Shown here: in pieces, positions 35,472 to 42,478 of the stretch
How positions within the stretch are numbered: position 1 is the stretch's first letter
How the letters are laid out: each line of letters begins with the position of its first letter
NCBI RefSeq assembly: GCF_015552075.1
Contig: NZ_JADNDZ010000007.1
Coordinates: 1-51,722 of the forward strand
Reading direction: 5' to 3'
Length of the DNA: 51,722 nucleotides
DNA from: Collinsella aerofaciens
Lineage (GTDB): Bacteria > Actinomycetota > Coriobacteriia > Coriobacteriales > Coriobacteriaceae
The notes under the pieces: model-generated
The model's input: the letters and a program-made list of their open reading frames with translations, nothing else
Told to the model about the DNA's origin: nothing
Databases searched by the model: none
Program-made: the position numbers and the translations under genes

Positions 35472-35977
35472 GCGCGAAGAAGCCACCCCACTTTGCAGGC
35501 CTGGGTCGTCGCAAGAAGCTCATCGTTGCCTGCTTGGCCATCGTCTGTGCCCTTGTCGCCGTAGGACTATACGCTTGGCAGTCGCAGCCCGTACCCGAGG
35601 CGGGCGCTTCGGTTACGACGGCCGAGGGCAAAACGCGTCAGGAAATCCAAGATGAGCTCGACGCCATAGTCCGCGACAACATGATGACGATTTCGGTCGC
35701 ACCGGTCGCTCAGCTGCAGGAGGACGGCAAGCTGCGCGTCAACGTGCAAAACGTCCAAGACAATAAATTTCCCCAGCGATTCCGCGTCATCCAAAACGAC
35801 GAGACCATGTACGAATCCGGTGTGGTCGAGACCGGTAAGACAATCGAGACGTGCCCCGCCGGCGACATCAAAGAAGGCGAGGCGTACATCGAGATCCAGG
35901 CACTCGATGCCAAGACCCTCGACAGCCACGGCAATCCGACACGTGTCAAGGTGCGGGTTGAGCAAACCGAGAACTAG
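35468..35977 (+). CDS. Membrane-anchored protein of unknown function
   Basis: A 169-residue protein with a basic N-terminus and one hydrophobic segment (about 17-37, LIVACLAIVCALVAVGLYAW), so an N-in membrane anchor with a ~130-residue domain outside. The outer part has a beta-rich pattern (LRVNVQNVQDN, FRVIQND, EAYIEIQALDA, TRVKVRVEQTEN) and no recognised family. It has no lipobox or sortase motif. Starts by ATGA overlap with the gene before, with AAGG seven bases upstream; 90 nt with a CCCGCG hairpin separate it from the next gene. Confidence 0.7.
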   Translation: MSAKKPPHFAGLGRRKKLIVACLAIVCALVAVGLYAWQSQPVPEAGASVTTAEGKTRQEIQDELDAIVRDNMMTISVAPVAQLQEDGKLRVNVQNVQDNKFPQRFRVIQNDETMYESGVVETGKTIETCPAGDIKEGEAYIEIQALDAKTLDSHGNPTRVKVRVEQTEN

Positions 35978-36067
35978 CTTTTCCAGTCGACGCGACACCG
36001 CACGCAATTCACCAGCATTCGTCCAATCATCGCGGGGACGGCCCGCGGCGAATAGAAAGGAACGACC

Positions 36068-36667
36068 ATGGACATCACCAGGAACATGAACGGAGCCAGA
36101 GCGCTCGTCGTGGGCGCAGGGCTCGCGCTCGCGCTCGCAATGGGCGCCGTCCCGACGCCAGCTATGGCAGCCGGGCGCGTTGGAACCACGAAAGTAATGG
36201 TCAGGACCGAGATCGACAACGTTGAGTTCAAAGTTCCGACGGTTATTCCCTTCGTCGCCAAGGCCGACGGCACGCTTCAGGGCCCCTCAGAAGACGCGAC
36301 CACCATCGACAATCATTCGGCCTACGGCATCCATGTCACCAACATGAAGATCGACGCCATGAACACCTGGACCATTGCCGCCGACGCCAAGGCCGGAACC
36401 GCACAGAACTCCATCGACTTTAAGGTCGGCCCCGACGGCGCACTCCAAAACGCCAGCGCCGCAATGCAGGAGACGGGCCTCGATCTTTCCAAGAACGCAG
36501 CCTTCGACATGGGCTACCAGGGCATTGCCGGCGGCACGGACAAAATTAAGCTCAAGACAAGCGGAAACGTCGCCCGCGTCACGCGCGACATCTTCCGCGT
36601 AACCGGCGAAGGCGATCAGGTTGCAACGATCACCTGGACGGTCGAGCCCGGTGCGCACACGGCATAA
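36068..36667 (+). CDS. Secreted beta-rich protein, WxL-like (unknown)
   Basis: A 199-residue exported protein. The signal peptide ends near residue 34-35 (PAMAA); the start follows AAAGGA at six bases. The mature part is Ala/Thr/Asp-rich with repeated short strands (NVEFKVPTVIPFVAKADG, YGIHVTNMKIDAMNTWTI) and ends ATITWTVEPG, which recalls the beta-sandwich of WxL or other surface proteins, but a true double WxL motif is absent. No anchor of its own. It may be held at the surface by the LAQTG protein next door. Confidence 0.7.
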   Translation: MDITRNMNGARALVVGAGLALALAMGAVPTPAMAAGRVGTTKVMVRTEIDNVEFKVPTVIPFVAKADGTLQGPSEDATTIDNHSAYGIHVTNMKIDAMNTWTIAADAKAGTAQNSIDFKVGPDGALQNASAAMQETGLDLSKNAAFDMGYQGIAGGTDKIKLKTSGNVARVTRDIFRVTGEGDQVATITWTVEPGAHTA

Positions 36668-36932
36668 GGCCGTCGCCCTGGCCGCCGCCGTCAGCATCCT
36701 AGCGTTTGGGCCAGCCATGGCCTTTGCCCAGCAAGAACAGGCGCAGGCCGCCACGCAAGTGACGGTCGACCTCTCGGAGCTCGACCGCGGCGACCGCGAG
36801 GAACCGTTGGCGCAGACAGGCGACAGACGATGGCTCTTGGCAGCAGGCGCCACAGCAGCAGGCGCGGGAACCGCCGGCCTCGGTCTGCACATCAAACGCA
36901 GCCAGAAACAAAACACGGACAGGCCGCACTAA
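36651..36932 (+). CDS. Small sortase-anchored (LAQTG) surface protein
   Basis: A ~93-residue protein with a signal peptide (hydrophobic 7-25, cleavage near AFA-Q), a ~25-residue exposed segment, then the sortase motif LAQTG (53-57), a hydrophobic stretch and a basic tail HIKRSQK, the full cell-wall sorting signal. The start is uncertain: GTG 36651 overlaps the previous gene by 17 nt and gives a sensible signal peptide, but has no strong ribosome site. So small an anchored protein is probably an accessory or stalk of its neighbours. Confidence 0.72.
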   Translation: MRTRHKAVALAAAVSILAFGPAMAFAQQEQAQAATQVTVDLSELDRGDREEPLAQTGDRRWLLAAGATAAGAGTAGLGLHIKRSQKQNTDRPH

Positions 36933-36950
36933 ATTAGCTAAGGAGACCCC

Positions 36951-38381
36951 ATGGCATCGAAGAACCTTTTGCCCGTCGTCGCACTCTGCGGCGCGCTCGC
37001 AACCGGAACGTCTGTCGCCGCTTGGGCGGCTCCCGTCATGGCAGACTCTTTACCAGCAGCCCTAAGTTCCGCACCAAATCCATCGAGCGCCATTGCGTGC
37101 AAGCGTTTTTCGATCGCACAGGCCGCAATCTCGACCTCGGGATGTCTTCGTCGTAATACGGACGGCTCGATAGTCGTGGATATCGATCGTTCGAACAAGG
37201 CAAACGGCTCCCGGGCGGGGTGCGCCGTCTGCACGTGGCGCTCGGCTGTGCTCGATGCAGATGGCGATCCATGCAATTTAGAGCTGCGCATCGACATCGC
37301 TTCGGTCGATGACTCGGCGAACGGAGCGAAGGTCGCCTTCGACGGTACGTTTTTTGAGAAAGGAGGCGGTATATGTCTGGGCGTCGCCGCCGCGAATGCA
37401 GACGATGCGCAGCCCACCCTCTCATTCACGGCATCATTGCGGCTGACCAAAGCCGGCACCGATGCCATCGCGGCGGGAGAAGCGTCCCTGCTGTTCTACG
37501 CCGTCAGTACCAAAGACACAGACGCTCATTTCGAGAAGCCAGCCGGATCACTCAGCCTTACACGAGGGATAGAGGCAGGTCCTTTTGAAATCGATTCCCA
37601 CGCGCAAAGCAGGCAACGCATTCTTGCCGACCCGGCGCTTCTCGAAATGGAGTGGAACGGATCCGGAGCTATCGGAATTCTCCCCTCCGCGTTTGACGCC
37701 AAGACGCTCCCCCCAAACGACGAACCCATCAACGCAACCATACAAGAAGAGAGCGCGGACAAAGAAGCAGGTGCGGGCGACACGCCGTCGCCGACAAACA
37801 GCGTCCCAGCTTCTCTCGAAGCACCGAATGAACCCGCTACCGATCCAAACGATTCCGAACTCGCGGACAGTCTGGGGCTTGCTGATCCTCAAGAGATCGA
37901 TGAAGGTAACTGCTGCGTGCTTGCCGCGCTCGACCACACAGAGGTCATCGACGCTGCGAACATCGAAGTTGCCGCCGCCAATCAACCCGTCCGCAAGTCG
38001 GCCATCATCGCATTTCCCGAATCCATCGAAGTCGTCTTTTTGCCATCGGGCGAGGTCGTGGCCCCAACACTGCTCACCTTGTTGGGCGCCAAGAATACTC
38101 GAAACGAAATTAAAAAGGTCACGGTTGTCGACCCTGCAACCACCGCCAAGCTGCGTCTATACGCCGTTGCTCCAGATGGAGGCAAGACCTTGGAATTCGA
38201 TGGCGACACACTCCTAGCCTGGCGGCGTCTGGACATTATGCAAGACGTCTCGTATCAGATCGAACTCGAAGGGTTTGATCGTGCCCGCGATGCCAATATC
38301 ATCGCCGCGGCTATTGAATTCCCGCAGCGGCTTATGACACTGCGCTTTGAATACTATCCCTATGTCCCGACAACCACCTGA
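36951..38381 (+). CDS. Large secreted protein of unknown function
   Basis: A 476-residue protein with a signal peptide (cleavage near residue 26 or 31, AWA or VMA) and AAGGAG before its ATG. Residues about 40-215 are beta-rich and hold several cysteines (IACKRF, SGCLRR, GCAVCTW, DPCNLEL, GICLGV) that could form disulphides. About 240-325 is a disordered Pro/Glu/Asp/Ser linker. The rest (about 330-476) is a second beta-rich domain ending RFEYYPYVPTTT. There is no anchor. Codon use looks like the flanking genes. No family recognised; it completes the secreted run. Confidence 0.72.
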   Translation: MASKNLLPVVALCGALATGTSVAAWAAPVMADSLPAALSSAPNPSSAIACKRFSIAQAAISTSGCLRRNTDGSIVVDIDRSNKANGSRAGCAVCTWRSAVLDADGDPCNLELRIDIASVDDSANGAKVAFDGTFFEKGGGICLGVAAANADDAQPTLSFTASLRLTKAGTDAIAAGEASLLFYAVSTKDTDAHFEKPAGSLSLTRGIEAGPFEIDSHAQSRQRILADPALLEMEWNGSGAIGILPSAFDAKTLPPNDEPINATIQEESADKEAGAGDTPSPTNSVPASLEAPNEPATDPNDSELADSLGLADPQEIDEGNCCVLAALDHTEVIDAANIEVAAANQPVRKSAIIAFPESIEVVFLPSGEVVAPTLLTLLGAKNTRNEIKKVTVVDPATTAKLRLYAVAPDGGKTLEFDGDTLLAWRRLDIMQDVSYQIELEGFDRARDANIIAAAIEFPQRLMTLRFEYYPYVPTTT

Positions 38382-38460
38382 GGCTTAAATGCTGCGCATC
38401 ATTCCTAACACCACTTATATAACGTATTAGATGAGTCGCGATGTGCCTCGCATTTCGTTC

Positions 38461-38469
38461 TGCTACGAT
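38461..38469 (+). promoter_or_regulatory. Extended -10 promoter element for the DUF554 gene
   Basis: TGCTACGAT, an extended -10 (TGn plus TACGAT), about 30 nt before the start codon. No -35 is evident, which is acceptable for extended -10 promoters. Confidence 0.4.
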
Positions 38470-38499
38470 TGCCACGTTGGCATCAATACAGGAGGGCTC

Positions 38500-39216
38500 A
38501 TGCCGGGCTTGGGAACAATCATCAACGTTGTGCTTTTAGTTGCGGGCGGTCTTTTGGGATTAGCGGGCGGCCGCTTCATTACACCGCGCATCCAAGACAC
38601 GCTCATGAAAGCATCGGGGCTGTGCGTCCTGTTTATCGGCCTGGGCGGCACCATGCAAAAGATGCTCATCATCGATGGAAAGGCGCTAGCGACCACCGGT
38701 ACCACCATGCTCATCGTCTCATTTGCGCTCGGTTCGCTCATCGGCGAGGCCATCAACTTGGAGGCCGCCATCGAGAACCTTGGCGAATGGCTCAAGCGCA
38801 AGACTGGCAGTGAGGGCGATAACGAGTTCACCAACGCTTTTGTCTCGACATCGCTGACCGTCTGCATCGGTGCCATGGCTATCGTGGGATCGATCCAGGA
38901 CGGTCTGCTCGGTGACTGGTCAACGCTTGCCTTGAAAGGCGCATTGGACTGCATCATCGTCTGCACCATGACGGCGTCGCTTGGCCGCGGCTGCATTTTC
39001 TCCGCCCTGCCCGTCGCCGTGTTCCAGGGGACGATCACGTTGTTTGCCGGCGCGCTCTCCCCCATCATGACCACGGCAGCCCTCGACAGCCTTTCGCTCG
39101 TAGGCTCCATGCTCATCTTCTGCGTCGGCGTCAACCTCATCCGTCCTCAGACCTTCCGCACGGCCAATATGCTCCCCTCCGTCGTCATCGCCGTCATCTA
39201 CGCCCTCCTGTTCTAA
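38500..39216 (+). CDS. DUF554 membrane protein
   Basis: A 238-residue membrane protein with about six or seven helices, of the DUF554 (YdfK/YqgA) family, whose function is unknown. Typical motifs are GTIINVVLLVAGGLLG at the N-terminus, FIGLGGTMQKML, LGSLIGEAINLE and FVSTSLTVCIGAMAIVGSIQDG. The frame opens at 38431, but ATG 38500 with AGGAGGG just upstream is correct for the family. Transcribed in the same direction as the TerB gene 89 nt later, which has its own promoter-like element. Confidence 0.88.
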   Translation: MPGLGTIINVVLLVAGGLLGLAGGRFITPRIQDTLMKASGLCVLFIGLGGTMQKMLIIDGKALATTGTTMLIVSFALGSLIGEAINLEAAIENLGEWLKRKTGSEGDNEFTNAFVSTSLTVCIGAMAIVGSIQDGLLGDWSTLALKGALDCIIVCTMTASLGRGCIFSALPVAVFQGTITLFAGALSPIMTTAALDSLSLVGSMLIFCVGVNLIRPQTFRTANMLPSVVIAVIYALLF

Positions 39217-39258
39217 ATCTATCAACGCAGCGGTATCTCGAACATCTGTTTGATGCTG

Positions 39259-39267
39259 TGCTATGAT
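39259..39267 (+). promoter_or_regulatory. Extended -10 promoter element for the TerB-BrxD-helicase operon
   Basis: TGCTATGAT (TGn plus TATGAT), 38 nt before the GTG start of the TerB-domain gene. It has the same form as the element at 38461. No clear -35. Confidence 0.45.
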
Positions 39268-39304
39268 ATGAGGTCACCGTAGCTGCGTTAGGAGAGGAGA
39301 AGCG

Positions 39305-41065
39305 GTGGCCGACCAGGACATCAAGATGCTCATCGAGCGCATTATGGCCGAGGCCCGGACCCATCAGTCCACCCGCTTCTCAAACGAAATCTACGCAGAC
39401 GAGCCGATTCTCAAAACCGGCCGACAGATGCAGAATTTCCTCCCCGACCAGTACCGTAAAATGCGCGAGATATCGCGCTGGCAGGATGACCCCAAGGGCG
39501 GTGCGGGCCGCTGGCTTTCGGAAGCCGAGCTTTTTTACCGCCAGGGCCTGCTGATGGCCGACTTTGAGGACGACTGTCCCTACAACGGCACCTTTAAGTC
39601 GTACTTTCCCACCTACAACGCCATGAGCGACCGGCAGCTGCGCGGCTACTTTACCTGGCGTGCCCAAGTGCGCCGCGGAACCGTCGAGGAAACGTCTACG
39701 TCCTTTGCCTTTCTGTATCTCTATGAGCTGATTTGCGGCATTGGCGTAGATGACCCGCTCGACGGTTTTAACAAGATCAAGGCCTTTTGGGATGTCTATC
39801 GCGCCTTCGAGCCCGGCATTGATCGGTTTGCACGCGTGTGGTTGCAGGATTACGCCGTATTCCATGGGCTCGACCCCAAGCTGCTCCGCGACTCTAAAAC
39901 CGTCATGTTCGATAACGCCCTTATCGAGCTGCGGCGCGCGGCACGAGACCTTGTACCGGCACCGGCACCGTCCGACCAGACCCCCAAACGTCGCAAAACC
40001 TCCGAGCCCACGCTCCCCCTTCCGCCCGATGAGGTGCGCGAGGAGCGACTCATGGCCGCCATCAACGCCCTCTCCACGTACAACCTAAGTAACTCGCGGC
40101 TCGACCGCAGCCACCACCGCGATCTGCGCCACGTGGCATGCGCCGCGTATGTCCGCATGGCGCGCTACTATGACACGCATCGAAAGACCGGCATCGTAGC
40201 GAGCTTGTTTGGGGAGGAGACGGCCATGCCCTACACCATGTTTGCCTCGGCCGTATTCTTTGCGCCCGAGCGCCACGAGAACTGCGAATACCGCCTGGAT
40301 CCCATCCATATCTACCGTTGCCAAAACGGCTTTTGGGAATGTATGCGTATCCATGGTAGTAGGCAAAAGAGCAGCAAGCTCGGTGAAATGATGCGCGCCT
40401 GCGACCAACGCCTGCGCCTGGCGCTGGACCCCGCCCATCCCCTTAAGGAAGAAAAGGTCCCCAAATATCTGGCCAAGATTATCGATGACGAGATTGTGGC
40501 ATGGCTTTCGTGGGACGCCGCACACCAGCCCGTCAAGATCGATATCGACCTGACTCAGCTGGGGCACATTCGGAGCGCCGCTGCGCAAACGCGCGAAGCA
40601 CTTTTAGTCGACGAAGAGCGCGAGGACGGCGCACCTGTGGAAGCCGAGGCAGCGGACTCAGGGCAACCGGAAGCCGAGCCCGTAGCCGACGCGATTGTCG
40701 AGGCGGTCGCGGCACCCATTCGGCAGGACGAGACCGACGAGCCAACCATATCCACCGAACAGTTTGGTGTCGTGGCACCGCTTCTCGCGCCGACGCCCGC
40801 GTTCGCAGCTGTTGCGCCCGCTGACGCCACGAACGAACTCACGCCTGCCGCAGACGCCTATCTCCGCGCGCTGCTCGAGCACAACGCAGTACAGGCGGAA
40901 TCGGCGGTAGTGCAATCGGGGCAGAGCGAGGACATGCTCGTCGACAGCATCAACGAGGCGCTCTTTGACCTGGTGGGCGACACCGTAATTGAATTTAGCG
41001 CGGCAGGGCCGCAGATTATCGAGGACTACGAAGCAGACGTGAGAGGATACCTAGACCATGAGTGA
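39305..41065 (+). CDS. TerB-N/TerB-C domain protein
   Basis: A 586-residue cytosolic protein. The N-terminal ~210 residues match the TerB-N domain: FPTYNAMSDRQLRGYFTWR and the helical FAFLYLYELICGIGVDDP. The middle (about 245-400) is helical and ends with a cluster near KYLAKIIDDEIVAWLS. The C-terminal end (LVDSINEALFDLVGDTVIEF and IEDYEADVRGYL) fits the end of TerB-C, with an acidic, low-complexity insert (about 435-540) inside it. TerB-like domains bind metal or membranes in the Ter stress systems. GTG start with AGGAG five bases upstream. Its stop overlaps the ATPase gene by 8 nt. Likely the scaffold or sensor of a three-gene module; no homologue of known activity is recognised. Confidence 0.82.
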   Translation: MADQDIKMLIERIMAEARTHQSTRFSNEIYADEPILKTGRQMQNFLPDQYRKMREISRWQDDPKGGAGRWLSEAELFYRQGLLMADFEDDCPYNGTFKSYFPTYNAMSDRQLRGYFTWRAQVRRGTVEETSTSFAFLYLYELICGIGVDDPLDGFNKIKAFWDVYRAFEPGIDRFARVWLQDYAVFHGLDPKLLRDSKTVMFDNALIELRRAARDLVPAPAPSDQTPKRRKTSEPTLPLPPDEVREERLMAAINALSTYNLSNSRLDRSHHRDLRHVACAAYVRMARYYDTHRKTGIVASLFGEETAMPYTMFASAVFFAPERHENCEYRLDPIHIYRCQNGFWECMRIHGSRQKSSKLGEMMRACDQRLRLALDPAHPLKEEKVPKYLAKIIDDEIVAWLSWDAAHQPVKIDIDLTQLGHIRSAAAQTREALLVDEEREDGAPVEAEAADSGQPEAEPVADAIVEAVAAPIRQDETDEPTISTEQFGVVAPLLAPTPAFAAVAPADATNELTPAADAYLRALLEHNAVQAESAVVQSGQSEDMLVDSINEALFDLVGDTVIEFSAAGPQIIEDYEADVRGYLDHE

Positions 41066-42362
41066 TACCGCATCCGCAGCGCCCCGTGTACCCAAACGCG
41101 TCGCTGCCGTTATCCTTAACTCGCTCAAGGGCGGCGTGGTCCCGCGCATCGGCCTTCCCTATATCACCGTGGGACGCGAGGTCGAGATTCGCGCCCTGCT
41201 CACCGATTTGAGTCTCATCGCCGATGGCGGCGCGAGCTTCCGCTTTTTAGTCGGTCGCTACGGAGCCGGCAAGAGCTTTTTGCTCCAGACCATCCGCACG
41301 CACGCCATGGGCGAGGGATTCGTCGTCGCCGATGCCGACCTATCCCCTGAGCGCCGCCTGCAGGGCGGCCAGGGACAGGGCCTTGCCACCTACCGTGAGC
41401 TCATCCGCAACATATCGACTAAAACGCGCCCCGAGGGCGGTGCACTCAACCTTATCCTGGATCGCTGGGTCGCCTCGTGTGCCGATGCCGATGAGTCTGC
41501 CGTCAATGCCCAACTGGCCCCGCTCGAGGAAATGGTCCACGGCTTCGACTTCTCCCGTATGCTCCGCCGCTACCGCGCGGCCGTATCCGAGGGCGACGAA
41601 GAAGCTATGAGCCGCGTGACCAAATGGATTCGCGGCGAGTACCGCACCAAGAGTGAGGCACGCGCCGAGCTGGGCTCCTCAACCATCATCAGCGATGACG
41701 ACTGGTACGACTACGTCAAACTCATCGCTCGTTTTTTGGTTTGCAGCGGCTACAAGGGCATGCTGGTGCTCATCGACGAGCTCGTGAATCTGTATAAGAT
41801 TCCCAACGCTATCACGCGCCAGTACAACTACGAGAAAATCCTGACCATGTACAACGACACGCTTCAGGGCAAAGCGCAGTACCTGGGCATGATTATGGGC
41901 GGCACGCCAACCTCCATCGAAGACCGCCGCCGCGGCGTGTTCTCCTACGAAGCCCTGCGCAGCCGACTCGCTCAGGGCCGCTTTGCGCGCGAGGACCTTA
42001 AGGACATGCTCGCGCCCATCATCCGCCTACAGCCACTCACCTATGAGGAACTGCTGGTGCTGATCGAAAAACTCATGCAGATCCATGCCGGCTACTTTGG
42101 CTGGACGCCCTCGCTTACCGAAAACGACTTGGTGGACTTCCTCAAGATTGAGTTTGGCCGCGTGGGAGCCGATACGCACTTAACGCCGCGTGAAGTCATT
42201 CGTGACTTTATCGAGCTGCTCGACATCCTATGCCAAAACCCCGATGCTAACGTGGCCGAGTTGCTGCAAAGCGTCGGTGGCGACGCGCTGGCGCCGGCAG
42301 CCGTAACGGACAACACCGACACCGCAAGCGAAGACCGCAACTTCGCCGAGTTCACCATCTAA
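41058..42362 (+). CDS. BrxC/BrxD-type ATPase (DUF2791 P-loop)
   Basis: A 434-residue P-loop ATPase of the family Pfam calls BREX system ATP-binding. Walker A is VGRYGAGKSF (residues 65-74); the nearby VVADADLSPERRL and TYRELIRNIST are family features; Walker B is MLVLIDELVNLYK (about 235-247) with catalytic Glu; a sensor-like IMGGTPTS is near 280. The C-terminus is a helical domain. In type 2 BREX, BrxD of this family pairs with the helicase BrxHI, exactly as here. Overlaps the TerB gene by 8 nt, so made at matched levels. A terminator-like hairpin begins at its stop codon. Confidence 0.9.
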   Translation: MSDTASAAPRVPKRVAAVILNSLKGGVVPRIGLPYITVGREVEIRALLTDLSLIADGGASFRFLVGRYGAGKSFLLQTIRTHAMGEGFVVADADLSPERRLQGGQGQGLATYRELIRNISTKTRPEGGALNLILDRWVASCADADESAVNAQLAPLEEMVHGFDFSRMLRRYRAAVSEGDEEAMSRVTKWIRGEYRTKSEARAELGSSTIISDDDWYDYVKLIARFLVCSGYKGMLVLIDELVNLYKIPNAITRQYNYEKILTMYNDTLQGKAQYLGMIMGGTPTSIEDRRRGVFSYEALRSRLAQGRFAREDLKDMLAPIIRLQPLTYEELLVLIEKLMQIHAGYFGWTPSLTENDLVDFLKIEFGRVGADTHLTPREVIRDFIELLDILCQNPDANVAELLQSVGGDALAPAAVTDNTDTASEDRNFAEFTI

Positions 42363-42400
42363 CCTGCCAAAAAGGGACAGGTTTATTTTGGCAGGTTTTA
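42361..42400 (+). terminator. Terminator-like hairpin inside the TerB-BrxD-helicase operon
   Basis: AACCTGCCAAAA (42361-42372) pairs perfectly with TTTTGGCAGGTT (42386-42397); loop AGGGACAGGTTTA; then TTTA. It begins within the ATPase stop codon and lies 80 nt before the helicase start, so readthrough would set helicase level. The GGGACAG core resembles other intergenic hairpins in the window. Confidence 0.65.
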
Positions 42401-42478
42401 TCTGGGCAAACGTTGAGGCGGTAATGCAGCAAACCCTTGGCCACCGCGTTAAGAGATTCGTATTTGAGAGGAGGCCCC

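Noticed and set aside
35175-38381. Calling the surface cluster a pilus operon or true WxL locus
   Set aside because: No sortase gene, no pilin motif or isopeptide-type domain and no double WxL motif are visible.
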